NCBI RefSeq assembly: GCF_009711125.1
Contig: NZ_WMIB01000002.1
Span: 62,001 to 126,000, forward strand
Reading direction: 5' to 3'
From: Metabacillus mangrovi
GTDB lineage: Bacteria; Bacillota; Bacilli; Bacillales; Bacillaceae
Length of the DNA: 64,000 nt
The translations under genes were made by a program, and so were the position numbers. The notes beneath the pieces were generated by a model, which saw only the letters and a program-made list of their open reading frames with translations, did not search any database and was not told the DNA's origin. The stretch's first letter is position 1, and every line of letters begins with the position of its first letter. This document shows positions 19,728-28,926 of this stretch, piece by piece.

Positions 19728-20447
19728 ATGAAAAACTTGCGGCTGCGGATCACGTACTGGTGGTACCGGCTACTTACAAAGCTGGGGCTGAAAACGGACG
19801 AAATCTATTATATCGGCGGAAGCGAGGCTTTGCCCCCTCCGCTGAACAAAGATGAAGAAGAGCTTCTGCTGCAAAAGCTTCCGGGTGGAGACCAGGCTGC
19901 GAGAGCCATACTGATCGAACGGAATTTGAGGCTGGTCGTTTACATTGCCCGTAAATTTGAGAATACAGGAATAAATATTGAAGATTTGATCAGCATCGGT
20001 ACCATCGGATTGATCAAAGCGGTAAATACTTTTAACCCGGAAAAGAAAATCAAGCTTGCTACATATGCATCGAGATGCATAGAGAATGAAATTTTGATGT
20101 ATTTGCGCAGAAACAATAAAATCAGATCGGAAGTTTCCTTCGATGAACCATTGAACATTGACTGGGATGGCAATGAGCTCCTTCTATCGGATGTGCTTGG
20201 TACAGATGATGATATTATCACGAAGGACCTTGAGGCGAACGTAGACCGCAAGCTTCTTTTAAAGGCATTGCAGCAGCTCAATGACAGAGAAAAGCAGATT
20301 ATGGAGCTTCGTTTCGGGCTGCAGGGCGGGGAGGAAAAGACGCAAAAAGATGTGGCGGATATGCTTGGCATCTCCCAGTCTTATATTTCAAGGCTTGAAA
20401 AAAGAATCATCAAAAGACTGAGAAAAGAGTTCAATAAAATGGTTTGA
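19728..20447 (+). CDS. sigE: Sporulation sigma factor SigE (pro-form)
   Basis: Mother-cell sigma factor controlling early sporulation genes, made as an inactive membrane-bound precursor. I use the ATG at 19728 (239 residues, [14 protein letters not shown]), which has AGAAGGGGG upstream and gives the usual family length. The first 25-30 residues are the basic amphipathic pro-sequence; cleavage by SpoIIGA is expected near the DEIYYIGG segment. Region 2 ([16 protein letters not shown] and [14 protein letters not shown]) and region 4 (helix-turn-helix [21 protein letters not shown]) are complete. A terminator follows. Confidence 0.97.
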   Translation: MKNLRLRITYWWYRLLTKLGLKTDEIYYIGGSEALPPPLNKDEEELLLQKLPGGDQAARAILIERNLRLVVYIARKFENTGINIEDLISIGTIGLIKAVNTFNPEKKIKLATYASRCIENEILMYLRRNNKIRSEVSFDEPLNIDWDGNELLLSDVLGTDDDIITKDLEANVDRKLLLKALQQLNDREKQIMELRFGLQGGEEKTQKDVADMLGISQSYISRLEKRIIKRLRKEFNKMV

Positions 20448-20456
20448 ATTTTTTTT

Positions 20457-20477
20457 AGGGGCGAAAAGCCCTTTTTT
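20457..20477 (+). terminator. Rho-independent terminator after sigE
   Basis: A short GC stem (GGGC/GCCC, extended by two weaker pairs, 20457-20473) closes a GAAAA loop and is followed by six T residues. It lies ten bases after the sigE stop, separating sigE from sigG. Confidence 0.75.
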
Positions 20478-20521
20478 ATATGGGTCTCAAGTTAAAGGAC
20501 CGCAGACATCAATTTCTGTGC

Positions 20522-20549
20522 GCATATTTTTCCAGCTAAAGGAAATACT
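20522..20549 (+). promoter_or_regulatory. Sigma-F/G type promoter of sigG
   Basis: GCATA (20522-20526) and GGAAATACT (20541-20549) are 14 bases apart and fit the forespore consensus GYATA and GGNNANANT. It lies 38 bases before the sigG start. In B. subtilis sigG is transcribed by sigma-F RNA polymerase and then by sigma-G itself, so the site fits the expected biology. Confidence 0.7.
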
Positions 20550-20586
20550 GTTTTTTGTACAGCAGCTCCCGACTGGAGGGTAAGAT

Positions 20587-21366
20587 GTGACACGGAATAA
20601 AGTAGAGATTTGCGGAGTAGATACATCAAAGCTTCCTGTTTTAAAAAATGAACAAATGCGGATCCTGTTCAGAGAGATGCAAGGCGGGGACAGTTCAGCA
20701 AGAGAAAAACTCGTAAATGGAAATCTCAGGCTTGTACTGAGTGTAATCCAGCGTTTCAACAACAGAGGAGAATTTGTCGATGATCTGTTTCAGGTTGGCT
20801 GTATCGGCCTCATGAAATCAATTGATAATTTCGACCTGGGACAAAATGTTAAATTTTCCACCTATGCTGTACCGATGATCATAGGGGAGATCAGACGCTA
20901 TTTAAGGGACAATAATCCGATCAGGGTTTCCCGTTCCTTAAGAGATATTGCCTATAAGGCTCTGCAGGTAAGGGAAAAGCTGATGACCCAGACTTCTAGA
21001 GAGCCTACAGCCGAGGAAATTGCCAAGGTGCTTGAAGTGCCTCACGAGGAAATCGTGTTTGCACTTGATGCGATCCAGGATCCTGTTTCCCTGTTTGAAC
21101 CGATCTATAACGATGGCGGAGATCCGATTTTTGTGATGGACCAGCTCAGTGATGAGCGGAACCGTGATATTAACTGGATTGAAGAGCTCGCTTTAAAAGA
21201 GGGAATGCGGAGGCTGAATGACCGGGAAAAATTGATTCTCAGAAAACGGTTTTTCCAGGGCAAGACGCAGATGGAAGTTGCAGATGAAATCGGCATTTCC
21301 CAGGCGCAGGTTTCAAGACTTGAGAAGGCCGCAATCAGGCAGATGAACAAGAACATCCAGCAATAA
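20587..21366 (+). CDS. sigG: Forespore sigma factor SigG
   Basis: Late forespore-specific sigma factor. The 259 residues begin TRNKVEICGVDTSKLPVLKNE after the GTG start (GGAGGG upstream), a N-terminal stretch characteristic of SigG. Region 2 (NLRLVLSVIQRFNNRGE, DDLFQVGCIGLMKSIDNFD), region 3 and region 4 (QMEVADEIGISQAQVSRLEKAA) are complete. Unlike sigE there is no pro-sequence. It has its own promoter and a terminator on each side, so it is a monocistronic unit. Confidence 0.97.
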   Translation: MTRNKVEICGVDTSKLPVLKNEQMRILFREMQGGDSSAREKLVNGNLRLVLSVIQRFNNRGEFVDDLFQVGCIGLMKSIDNFDLGQNVKFSTYAVPMIIGEIRRYLRDNNPIRVSRSLRDIAYKALQVREKLMTQTSREPTAEEIAKVLEVPHEEIVFALDAIQDPVSLFEPIYNDGGDPIFVMDQLSDERNRDINWIEELALKEGMRRLNDREKLILRKRFFQGKTQMEVADEIGISQAQVSRLEKAAIRQMNKNIQQ

Positions 21367-21380
21367 AAAGGGACAAGCGC

Positions 21381-21419
21381 GGGGATTCAGCCGAAAGGCA
21401 TGAATCCTCTTTCTGTTTC
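21381..21419 (+). terminator. Terminator-like hairpin after sigG
   Basis: A strong hairpin, GGATTCA with TGAATCC plus inner GCC/GGC closing a GAAA tetraloop (21383-21407), is followed by the T-rich stretch TCTTTCTGTTT. It lies 17 bases after the sigG stop. Confidence 0.65.
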
Positions 21420-21485
21420 CCGAATACATTGCCGGCAGGCTCATACATTAAGTAATAAAGGATGGGCAGGGAGGCAGACTTCAAG

Positions 21486-21737
21486 ATGATGAACATTTCC
21501 GAGTTTCAAACGAAGGATATTGTCAATGTGTCAGATGGAAGAAAGCTTGGCAGTATCGGGGATTTTGATATAAATGTAACGACCGGGAAGATCCAGGCGA
21601 TCATTATTTCAGGCCCGGGTAAAATGCTTGGTTTTTTTGGCAGGGAGGAGGAATTTGTCATTCCCTGGAGAAATATTGTTAAAATCGGGGAAGATGTGAT
21701 CCTCGTCCGCGTTTCCTCCAATACCGGGCTGGAATAA
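21486..21737 (+). CDS. ylmC: PRC-barrel domain protein, YlmC/YmxH family
   Basis: Small 83-residue PRC-barrel protein of unknown function, a family tied to sporulation in Firmicutes. Nearly the whole length is the PRC barrel (VNVSDGRKLGSIGDFDINVTTGKIQAI, then a second strand group VIPWRNIVKIGEDVILV). Two adjacent ATG codons (21486 and 21489) can serve as start, with GGGAGG about a dozen bases upstream. An earlier in-frame ATG at 21462 lies before that site and is less likely. Preceded by the sigG terminator-like hairpin and followed by a 170-base gap before ylmD. Confidence 0.88.
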   Translation: MMNISEFQTKDIVNVSDGRKLGSIGDFDINVTTGKIQAIIISGPGKMLGFFGREEEFVIPWRNIVKIGEDVILVRVSSNTGLE

Positions 21738-21857
21738 CCGGCAGTGCCCGGACGGACAGGAAAACCTTTCATGCTTTCTACATTGTTAAAATAAATTGAA
21801 AAAAGACCAAAACATGATTAATTTTACCCTTTAAACAGGAACCATAGCCGAAAGATG

Positions 21858-21866
21858 TGGTAAAAT
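21858..21866 (+). promoter_or_regulatory. Extended -10 promoter candidate of the ylmD-ylmG group
   Basis: TGgTAAAAT (21858-21866) is an extended -10 element 42 bases before the ylmD start. I see no good -35 element at the expected distance. The 170-base gap before it is AT-rich and otherwise shows nothing I can name. Confidence 0.4.
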
Positions 21867-21907
21867 AAAGGCATTAAGGCAGGTTTTGTGTCGAAAGGAG
21901 AATGGTC

Positions 21908-22735
21908 ATGCGCAAAGAGCCGTTTATCTCAGACCGCAGGAGCTTTCTGAGGCTGCAGTGCGATTCCGTCCCTTCCCTTGTTGCCGGCTTTACAGTCAGG
22001 AGCGGCGGAGTGAGTCATTCTCCATACAGCTCGATGAATATGGGGCTTCATGTCGGTGATTCAGCAGATGCTGTCGCTGAAAACCGGAGAATGTGTGCAG
22101 AAGAGTCCGGCATTCCGCTGGAGAACTGGACATTTGCAGATCAGGTTCACGGCCCGGCAATCGTGAAGACCGGCCCGGATGATGCGGGCAAAGGCATTTA
22201 TCAATACAGTGATGCGGTCCCGGAAACGGATGGTCTTTACACGGACTCCAGGAACACTGCAGCTGCACTGGCTTTTGCAGATTGTACACCGATCTTTTTT
22301 TATGAAGAAGCGGCAGGACTTGCCGGCATCGCTCATGCCGGGTGGAAGGGCAGTGTTTCAAACATCGCCGGGAGTATGGTTTCCAGATGGTGTGAGGAAG
22401 AAGGAGCAGACCCCGGAAAAATCCATGCGGTCATCGGACCGTCTATCGGACCGTGCTGCTATGTGGTGGATGACCGCGTGATCAGCAAAGTGAACGGTCA
22501 TTATCGGCAGGATGAGGAATTACCGTATACATCTGCAGGCACAGGACAGTACAGGCTCGATTTGAAAAAATTCAATGAAGCTTTGCTGATCAAGGCCGGC
22601 TTAGATAAAAAAAACATCTCGGTTTCAGGATTATGCACCTCCTGCAATGAGGACCTGTTTTTCTCCCACCGCAGGGATGGCGGAAAAACAGGCAGAATGA
22701 TCGGATTTATTGGATGGAAAGAGGAGGGTTCCTGA
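21908..22735 (+). CDS. ylmD: YlmD, DUF152/YfiH family multicopper-like oxidase
   Basis: Member of the YfiH/RlmD-like (DUF152) family, described as copper- or zinc-dependent laccase-like or purine nucleoside-acting enzymes. The start is the ATG at 21908, because the AAAGGAG at 21894-21900 is well placed for it; the ATG at 21902 is too close to that site. The 275 residues carry the metal-binding signature: the conserved QVHG, FADCTPI, and HAGWKGSVSNI motifs. It overlaps no neighbour but ylmE starts directly after its stop. Confidence 0.92.
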   Translation: MRKEPFISDRRSFLRLQCDSVPSLVAGFTVRSGGVSHSPYSSMNMGLHVGDSADAVAENRRMCAEESGIPLENWTFADQVHGPAIVKTGPDDAGKGIYQYSDAVPETDGLYTDSRNTAAALAFADCTPIFFYEEAAGLAGIAHAGWKGSVSNIAGSMVSRWCEEEGADPGKIHAVIGPSIGPCCYVVDDRVISKVNGHYRQDEELPYTSAGTGQYRLDLKKFNEALLIKAGLDKKNISVSGLCTSCNEDLFFSHRRDGGKTGRMIGFIGWKEEGS

Positions 22736-23404
22736 TTGAAAGTGCAAGAAAAACTGTCTGTCATCAATGAAAGAATTCAAACAGCCTGCAGACAGTCAGG
22801 CCGGAATCCTGAAGAAATACAAATCATTGCTGTCACAAAATATGTCTCGGCTGCACGCGCAGAAGAGGCACTGGAGGCCGGTGTTCTTCACTTAGGCGAA
22901 AATAGGGATGACGGCCTTGCAGATAAATATAATGTGCTCGGTGACAGAGCCGTATGGCACTTCATCGGAAGCCTTCAGTCACGGAAAGTCAAAAACATAA
23001 TCGGCCGGGTTTACTACATACATTCTCTGGACAGGCTTTCGCTCGCTGCCGAGATCGACAAGCGCACAAGCGAACCGGTTCAGTGCTTCGTTCAGGTTAA
23101 TACGTCCGGAGAGGAATCAAAGCATGGGCTCAAACCGGAAGAGACGGCAGACTTTATCCGCTCTTGCAGCAGCTTCCCCTCTATCCGGATTGCCGGACTG
23201 ATGACGATGGCGCCGGATACAGAAGACACCTCACTCATCCGCACCACCTTCAGGCGCCTCAGGGAACTGAGAGAGGAAATTCAGGAGATGAACCTGAGCC
23301 ATGCTCCGTGCCGCGAGCTCTCAATGGGCATGTCAAACGATTATGAGATAGCGATTGAAGAGGGGGCCACCTTTATAAGGATCGGAACTTCTCTCGTAGG
23401 ATAA
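22736..23404 (+). CDS. ylmE: Pyridoxal phosphate homeostasis protein (YggS/PLPBP family)
   Basis: Fold-type III PLP-binding protein without known catalytic activity, involved in vitamin B6 and amino acid homeostasis. The 222 residues show the PLP lysine in AVTKYVS (near residue 37), the [10 protein letters not shown] motif, and the phosphate-binding [23 protein letters not shown] stretch at the C-terminus. The TTG start lies directly after the ylmD stop, with GAGGAGGG inside the end of ylmD. This position next to sepF and ylmG is conserved from Firmicutes to Cyanobacteria. Confidence 0.94.
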   Translation: MKVQEKLSVINERIQTACRQSGRNPEEIQIIAVTKYVSAARAEEALEAGVLHLGENRDDGLADKYNVLGDRAVWHFIGSLQSRKVKNIIGRVYYIHSLDRLSLAAEIDKRTSEPVQCFVQVNTSGEESKHGLKPEETADFIRSCSSFPSIRIAGLMTMAPDTEDTSLIRTTFRRLRELREEIQEMNLSHAPCRELSMGMSNDYEIAIEEGATFIRIGTSLVG

Positions 23405-23421
23405 TACAGGAGGTGTAAAAG

Positions 23422-23865
23422 ATGAGCATAAAAAACCGGTTTAAGAACTTTTTTGCTCTTGATGAGGAAGAATATGAATATACAGAGGAACGCGTCTACG
23501 AGGAAGAAGAATCCTACCCCGCTTCCGAACAGCAGGCTCCCCGCAGGGAAGGCAAACAAAATGTGGTAAGTTTGCAAAGTGTTCAAAAATCATCTAAAGT
23601 GGTTTTGTGCGAGCCAAGAGCGTACTCAGAGGCGCAGGATATAGCAGATCAGCTTAAAAACCGGCGGGCGATCGTCGTCAATCTTCAGCGGATCCAGCAT
23701 GACCAGGCAAAACGCATAGTAGATTTTTTAAGCGGAACCGTATATGCTATTGGCGGAGATATTCAAAAAATCGGCTTGAATATTTTTCTCTGCACACCTG
23801 ATAACGTCGATGTATCAGGCACGATTTCCGAACTGGCAATTGAAGATGAACCCCAAAGGTGGTAA
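23422..23865 (+). CDS. sepF: Cell division protein SepF
   Basis: FtsZ-binding protein that acts with FtsA as membrane anchor and aligns FtsZ filaments at the septum. The 147 residues start with an amphipathic membrane-binding helix ([16 protein letters not shown]), continue with a variable acidic linker, and end with the globular SepF core ([49 protein letters not shown]). CAGGAGGTG precedes the ATG. ylmG follows after six bases. Confidence 0.96.
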   Translation: MSIKNRFKNFFALDEEEYEYTEERVYEEEESYPASEQQAPRREGKQNVVSLQSVQKSSKVVLCEPRAYSEAQDIADQLKNRRAIVVNLQRIQHDQAKRIVDFLSGTVYAIGGDIQKIGLNIFLCTPDNVDVSGTISELAIEDEPQRW

Positions 23866-23871
23866 TGGACG

Positions 23872-24135
23872 ATGAATTTGGTTTTTTCAGTAGTGGCTTC
23901 TTTACTTCAAGTATACTCATACGCCATCATCATTTATATTTTGATGTCATGGTTTCCCAATGCTAGAGAAAGCAGATTCGGACAGATTCTGGCTTCGGTT
24001 GCCGAACCATTTCTGGAGCCGTTCCGCAGAATCATCCCGTCGCTTGGAATGATTGATCTTTCTCCAATCGCTGCGATTCTTGTGCTGAATCTTGCTCAAG
24101 GCGGCGTTTGGGCACTATATCGGATGATCGTTTGA
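23872..24135 (+). CDS. ylmG: YggT family membrane protein YlmG
   Basis: An 87-residue protein with two hydrophobic segments (about 2-22 and 60-85) separated by a loop with the family motif SWFPNARES and [21 protein letters not shown]. Function not well defined; homologues affect division site or membrane organisation. It lies six bases after sepF and is followed by a terminator. Confidence 0.92.
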   Translation: MNLVFSVVASLLQVYSYAIIIYILMSWFPNARESRFGQILASVAEPFLEPFRRIIPSLGMIDLSPIAAILVLNLAQGGVWALYRMIV

Positions 24136-24141
24136 AAATTC

Positions 24142-24163
24142 GGGACAACATGTCCCTTTTTTT
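24142..24163 (+). terminator. Rho-independent terminator after ylmG
   Basis: GGGACA (24142-24147) pairs with TGTCCC (24151-24156) around a 3-base loop and is followed by a run of seven T residues, six bases after the ylmG stop. Confidence 0.75.
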
Positions 24164-24212
24164 ATTTTTGTAAGGTAATCCCCGGCTGAACCAGGCTGCG
24201 GAGAATTGAAAA

Positions 24213-25001
24213 ATGGTGATGAAAATGACAGATTTATACCAGCATTTCAGAGAAGAAGAGAGAGGTTTCATTGAGAAGGTCCTGGAATGGAAAGAGTTTG
24301 CTGAAACCTCATACAGCCCCCGCCTTACTGATTTTCTGGATCCAAGGGAGCAGGAAATCCTCCGTTCTGTAATTGGAGAGCAGAAGGAAGTGAGAGCTGC
24401 ATTTCACGGAGGAGCAGAACATGCGGAGAGAAAGAGGGCACTCATTTACCCTGACTATATGAAGCCTGAAGCCGAAGACTTCAGTTTAAGTGTATTCAAG
24501 GTCGTTTACCCTTCCAAGTTCGTGACAATCGAGCACAGGCATGTCCTGGGATCATTGATGTCAATTGGACTGAAACGGGCTAAGTACGGCGATATCCTGA
24601 TCGAAAACGGCGGGATCCAGATTGTGGCTGCTGCTGAAATGGATGACTTTTTAAGACTGCAGCTGACTGAAATCGGCAAAACAAAAGTTGAACTGGAGCA
24701 GATCAGCCTTGCAGAGGTATACGAAAAAGTGGAAGAGTGGAATGAATTTTCTGCAACAGTAAGTTCACTCAGACTGGATGCGGTCCTGTCAGCCATCTAT
24801 CAGCTTTCCCGGCCGAAGGTTCTGCCCCTGATCCAGGCCGGACATGTCAAAGTGAACTGGCGCATCGCCGAACAGGGCTCCATGGAGTGCAGGGAGGGGG
24901 ATGTCCTCTCAGTACGGGGGTACGGAAGAAGCAAAATATCCGGGATTAACGGCAGAACGAAAAAGGATAAACTCAGGCTGACATACGGAAGGCAAAAATA
25001 A
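24213..25001 (+). CDS. ylmH: S4-domain RNA-binding protein YlmH (ribosome quality control)
   Basis: RNA-binding protein with a C-terminal S4 domain (about residues 182-245, SSLRLDAVLSAIYQLSRPKVLPLIQAGHVKVNWRIAE). The first 180 residues are the family-specific YlmH domain. Recent work in B. subtilis places YlmH on stalled large ribosomal subunits in the same quality-control pathway as RqcH, whose gene is also in this window (53131-54840). The ATG at 24213 has GGAGA about eight bases upstream; ATG codons at 24219 and 24225 are alternatives. Position before divIVA is conserved. Confidence 0.92.
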   Translation: MVMKMTDLYQHFREEERGFIEKVLEWKEFAETSYSPRLTDFLDPREQEILRSVIGEQKEVRAAFHGGAEHAERKRALIYPDYMKPEAEDFSLSVFKVVYPSKFVTIEHRHVLGSLMSIGLKRAKYGDILIENGGIQIVAAAEMDDFLRLQLTEIGKTKVELEQISLAEVYEKVEEWNEFSATVSSLRLDAVLSAIYQLSRPKVLPLIQAGHVKVNWRIAEQGSMECREGDVLSVRGYGRSKISGINGRTKKDKLRLTYGRQK

Positions 25002-25093
25002 TTGGTTATTTTGGAGGATTTGCCCCATACGTGACGAATTATGAATTATAATAGGAAACAGAAGCATACCGATACATATGGAGGTGGCCGTTC

Positions 25094-25606
25094 GTGCCTT
25101 TAACACCGCTTGATATTCATAACAAGGAATTCAATAAGGGATTCCGCGGTTATGATGAAGATGAAGTAAATGAATTTCTTGACCAGGTCATAAAAGATTA
25201 TGAGATGGTGCTTCGTGAAAAAAAGGAATATGAGAACAGGGTTTCAGAAATGGAAGATAAGCTGAGCCATTATACTGTAATCGAAGAAACACTCAATAAA
25301 TCTATTCTAATTGCACAGGAAACTGCAGAAGAAGTAAAGCGCAATGCCCAGAAAGAAGCAAAACTGATCATTAAGGAAGCTGAGAAGAACGCTGACCGGA
25401 TCATTAATGAGTCCCTTTCAAAATCCAGAAAGATCGCTATGGATATTGAAGAGCTGAAGAAGCAGTCAAAAGTGTTCCGCACCCGTTTCCAGATGCTGAT
25501 CGAAGCACAGCTTGACCTGCTTAAAAACGATGACTGGGATCATCTGCTCGAGTATGAAGCAGAGCCGGTGTACGCTGGTGAAGAGGACGATCGTTACCGT
25601 TCTTGA
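25094..25606 (+). CDS. divIVA: Septum and pole organising protein DivIVA
   Basis: Coiled-coil protein that recognises negatively curved membranes and recruits the Min system and, in sporulation, chromosome anchoring proteins to the pole. The 170 residues start with the conserved membrane-binding domain (PLTPLDIHNKEFNKGFRGYD, residues 2-21) and continue as a long coiled coil (about 30-150). The GTG start has GGAGGTGG upstream. A TATAAT box at 25047-25052, without a clear -35, may be its own promoter. The stop codon overlaps the -35 element of the ileS promoter. Confidence 0.96.
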   Translation: MPLTPLDIHNKEFNKGFRGYDEDEVNEFLDQVIKDYEMVLREKKEYENRVSEMEDKLSHYTVIEETLNKSILIAQETAEEVKRNAQKEAKLIIKEAEKNADRIINESLSKSRKIAMDIEELKKQSKVFRTRFQMLIEAQLDLLKNDDWDHLLEYEAEPVYAGEEDDRYRS

Positions 25607-25632
25607 CTTTTCTATAGGGAATACCATATAAT
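25603..25632 (+). promoter_or_regulatory. Sigma-A promoter of the ileS leader
   Basis: TTGACT (25603-25608) and TATAAT (25627-25632) are 18 bases apart. The -35 overlaps the divIVA stop codon. Transcription would start just before the T-box leader. Confidence 0.75.
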
Positions 25633-25649
25633 TTGAGCACACAATCCAT

Positions 25650-25895
25650 ATATTTCGGCGATGACAGGGACAGTAGCCTGAGTCCGTCTTAATGATAGCG
25701 AACCGGGGACGGTGAAAGCCCGGGTTAAGACCTCAGATGAACATCACCCTCGAGTTCCTGCCTGAATCACAGTAGGGCAAGGCGTCTCATTCACGATACG
25801 AATGCTGAAGTGGATGCTTTATTCGCATCTATAAGGGTGGTACCGCGTGAAGCAAGCCTTCTCGTCCCTTTCCGGGATGAGGGGGCTTTTTGTAT
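25650..25895 (+). ncRNA. T-box riboswitch (isoleucine specifier) controlling ileS
   Basis: Classic T-box leader that senses uncharged tRNA-Ile by codon-anticodon pairing and by the free acceptor end. The 14-base T-box AGGGTGGTACCGCG is at 25834-25847, with TGG (25838-25840) for pairing to the tRNA acceptor end. The specifier codon is most likely ATC (Ile) at 25743-25745, in the internal loop GAACATCACC of stem I. The stem I distal region GGTGAAAGCCCGG is present near 25711-25723. A terminator (25854-25891) with stem CTCGTCCC/GGGATGAG and a T-rich tail competes with the antiterminator. The downstream gene ileS confirms the specificity. Confidence 0.95.
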
Positions 25896-25962
25896 TTTTT
25901 TAAAAAATCGCCTGCCCGTTCTGATCAGGACTGAAATCGGTAAACATTAGGAGGAAAAAGAA

Positions 25963-28734
25963 ATGGATTATAAAAATACGCTGCTTATGCCCAAAACAGA
26001 ATTCCCGATGCGCGGGAACCTGCCGAAGCGCGAGCCTGAAATGCAGGAAAAATGGGAGAACATGAAGATCTACAACAAGGTCCAGGAGCATACAAAGGAC
26101 CGCCCGCTGTTCATCCTTCATGACGGACCTCCTTATGCAAACGGTGATATTCATATGGGCCATGCCATGAATAAGATCCTGAAGGATTTCATCGTCCGCT
26201 ATAAATCCATGAGCGGATTCAGCGCTCCGTATGTCCCGGGATGGGATACGCACGGACTGCCGATCGAAACAGCACTGACGAAAAACAAAAAAGTGAACCG
26301 CAAAGAAATGTCTGTAGCAGAATTCAGGAAGCTGTGTGAGGAATATGCATGGACTCAGATCGAGGGGCAGCGTGAACAGTTTAAGCGTCTTGGGGTAAGA
26401 GGCGACTGGGAAAATCCGTATGTCACGATGACACCGGAATATGAGGCACAGCAAATTCTCGTGTTCGGCGAGATGGCGAAAAAGGGCTACATCTACAAAG
26501 GCCTGAAGCCGGTCTACTGGTCTCCGTCCAGTGAATCTGCGCTGGCAGAAGCGGAAATCGAATATCAGGACAAAAAATCAGCGTCCATCTATGTTGGCTT
26601 TGAAGTAAAGGATGGAAAAGGCGTGCTGGAGCAGGATGAAAAGATCGTGATCTGGACGACGACTCCGTGGACCATCCCGGCTAACCTCGGAATTTCTGTT
26701 CATCCGGATCTTGAATACAGTGTCGTCCGTGCCAACGGGGAAAAATTCGTCCTGGCTACTGACTTGCTGTCAGCAGCAGCGAAAGAGCTTGACTGGGAAG
26801 AATACGAGACAGTGCGCACGGTTAAAGGAAAAGACATGGACCGCATCACGGCCAAACACCCGCTTTATGACAGGGAGTCGCTTGTCATGCTTGGAGAGCA
26901 TGTTACAACGGATGCGGGTACAGGGTGTGTCCACACAGCACCCGGCCACGGGGAGGATGACTTCTTAGTCGGACAGCAGTATGGTCTTGAAGTACTCTGC
27001 CCTGTAGACGAAAAAGGAGTGATGACAAAAGAAGCTCCGGGCTTTGAAGGTCTTTTCTACGATGAAGCGAACAAACCGATCACCGAACAGCTTCAGGAAA
27101 AAGGAGCCCTTTTAAAGCTTGCCTTCTTTACACACTCCTATCCTCATGACTGGAGAACAAAAAAACCGGTAATCTTCCGTGCGACTGCCCAGTGGTTTGC
27201 TTCGATCAAGGATTTCAGATCAGAGCTTCTAGAAGCAGTCAAGGAAACTAAATGGGTTCCTGCCTGGGGAGAAACCCGTCTTTATAACATGGTCCGCGAC
27301 CGGGGCGACTGGTGCATTTCCAGACAGCGTGCATGGGGTGTGCCGATTCCGGTATTTTATGCGGAAAACGGCGAGCCGATCATTTCGGATGAAACGATCA
27401 GCCATGTATCCGCTCTGTTCCGTGAGCACGGGTCGAATATCTGGTTCGAACGTGAGACGAAAGACCTTCTTCCTGAAGGGTTCAGCCATGAAGGAAGCCC
27501 GAACGGCACATTCACGCGTGAGATGGATATTATGGACGTTTGGTTTGATTCCGGTTCGTCCCACCAGGCAGTTCTTCATGAGCGCGAAGATCTGCAGCGC
27601 CCGGCTGATCTGTATCTTGAAGGATCTGACCAATACCGCGGCTGGTTCAACTCCAGTCTTTCAACAGGAGTGGCAGTGACCGGCAAAGCACCATACAAAG
27701 GCGTTCTGAGCCATGGTTTTGCACTGGACGGACAAGGACGCAAGATGAGCAAGTCGCTTGGAAACACGGTTGTACCTGCGAAGGTTATGAACCAGCTTGG
27801 CGGAGACATCCTGCGCCTGTGGGTAGCATCTGTAGACTACCAGGCGGATGTCCGGGTATCCGATGCCATCCTGAAGCAAGTTGCCGAAGTGTACCGCAAG
27901 ATCCGCAACACGTTCCGCTTCCTGCTTGGTAATCTGGATGATTTTATGCCGTCTGATGCAGTAGAGTGGAGCGAATTAAGGGACGTGGACCGCTACATGC
28001 TCGTGAAGCTGAACAAGCTGATCGACAAAGTGAAAAAGGCATACGATGACTACGAATTCGCTGTCATCTACCATGCTGTGCACAACTTCTGTACGATCGA
28101 GCTCAGCTCCTTCTATCTTGATTTTGCAAAAGATGTCCTTTACATCGAGGGGAAAGACCATCGTGACCGCCGTGCGATTCAGACCGTTCTGCATCAGACG
28201 CTGCTTGCTCTTGTAAAGCTTACGGCTCCGATTCTCCCGCATACGGCAGATGAAGTATGGGAGCAGATTCAATCTGAACAGGCAGAAAGTGTGCAGCTTA
28301 CAGATATGCCGGAGAGCTCTTCCATCGCGGATGCAGCAGCACTTGAAGAAAAATGGGATGCATTCATGGGCTTGCGGGATGATGTTCTGAAAGCACTTGA
28401 AGCTGCAAGGAATGAAAAAGTCATCGGGAAATCCCTGACGGCCAAAATCACTCTCTATCCTGACCAGAAAGCCAAAGCGCTTCTGGAGTCGGTTGAAGAA
28501 GACTTGAAACAGCTCTTTATCGTTTCAGGCTTCGAGCTCGGCGGGGACCTCGAGAGTGCACCTGCAGAAGCTCAGGCATTCGGCAGTGTGAAAATCAAAG
28601 TTGAATCGGCAGAAGGCGAAACGTGCGAACGCTGCTGGATCGTTACACCTGAAGTAGGCACAGACTCCGAACACCCTGGACTTTGCAAGAGATGTGCTGA
28701 AATTGTAAAAAGAGAATACGCAACGAACGAATGA
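25963..28734 (+). CDS. ileS: Isoleucyl-tRNA synthetase
   Basis: Class I aminoacyl-tRNA synthetase that charges tRNA-Ile and edits misactivated valine. The 923 residues show the HIGH-type motif as HMGH ([12 protein letters not shown], about 56-67), the editing domain with the [11 protein letters not shown] segment, the KMSKS signature ([10 protein letters not shown], near 593-602), and a C-terminal zinc finger with CERCW and CKRC pairs. The length and zinc finger indicate the bacterial-type enzyme. AGGAGG precedes the ATG. It is a single-gene unit between the T-box and a terminator. Confidence 0.98.
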   Translation: MDYKNTLLMPKTEFPMRGNLPKREPEMQEKWENMKIYNKVQEHTKDRPLFILHDGPPYANGDIHMGHAMNKILKDFIVRYKSMSGFSAPYVPGWDTHGLPIETALTKNKKVNRKEMSVAEFRKLCEEYAWTQIEGQREQFKRLGVRGDWENPYVTMTPEYEAQQILVFGEMAKKGYIYKGLKPVYWSPSSESALAEAEIEYQDKKSASIYVGFEVKDGKGVLEQDEKIVIWTTTPWTIPANLGISVHPDLEYSVVRANGEKFVLATDLLSAAAKELDWEEYETVRTVKGKDMDRITAKHPLYDRESLVMLGEHVTTDAGTGCVHTAPGHGEDDFLVGQQYGLEVLCPVDEKGVMTKEAPGFEGLFYDEANKPITEQLQEKGALLKLAFFTHSYPHDWRTKKPVIFRATAQWFASIKDFRSELLEAVKETKWVPAWGETRLYNMVRDRGDWCISRQRAWGVPIPVFYAENGEPIISDETISHVSALFREHGSNIWFERETKDLLPEGFSHEGSPNGTFTREMDIMDVWFDSGSSHQAVLHEREDLQRPADLYLEGSDQYRGWFNSSLSTGVAVTGKAPYKGVLSHGFALDGQGRKMSKSLGNTVVPAKVMNQLGGDILRLWVASVDYQADVRVSDAILKQVAEVYRKIRNTFRFLLGNLDDFMPSDAVEWSELRDVDRYMLVKLNKLIDKVKKAYDDYEFAVIYHAVHNFCTIELSSFYLDFAKDVLYIEGKDHRDRRAIQTVLHQTLLALVKLTAPILPHTADEVWEQIQSEQAESVQLTDMPESSSIADAAALEEKWDAFMGLRDDVLKALEAARNEKVIGKSLTAKITLYPDQKAKALLESVEEDLKQLFIVSGFELGGDLESAPAEAQAFGSVKIKVESAEGETCERCWIVTPEVGTDSEHPGLCKRCAEIVKREYATNE

Positions 28735-28741
28735 TCGTTGT

Positions 28742-28776
28742 AAACCGGTTCCGCATAATGGCGGGCCGGTTTTTTT
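28742..28776 (+). terminator. Rho-independent terminator after ileS
   Basis: AAACCGG (28742-28748) pairs with CCGGTTT (28766-28772) and inner CCGC with GCGG; seven T residues close the element, eight bases after the ileS stop. Confidence 0.88.
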
Positions 28777-28794
28777 AGGATATCCACTATATGC

Positions 28795-28926
28795 TGCACT
28801 GACCCCACATTCGCTAAAGCACTAAACCTCCGTCCCCTGTTCCGGTAACTCCTTGGCTGGCAAGTGTTCAAGCCTCACTTGCCTGTTCCCCCGCTGCTTT
28901 AAAGCGGCTGGGGTCAGAGCAGTGCA
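28795..28926. repeat. Long imperfect palindrome, REP-like or structured RNA element
   Basis: The arms pair in four blocks: TGCACT with AGTGCA (28795-28800/28921-28926), GACCCCA with TGGGGTC (28801-28807/28909-28915), CGCT with AGCG (28812-28815/28903-28906) and AAAGC with GCTTT (28816-28820/28896-28900), 22 pairs in all. Inside is a second perfect 8-bp hairpin, GGCAAGTG/CACTTGCC (28859-28866/28876-28883). No open reading frame with normal codon use lies here and no transposase is nearby. The fold resembles repetitive extragenic palindromes moved by TnpA-REP proteins, or an unassigned structured RNA; the window contains only one copy. Confidence 0.55.
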
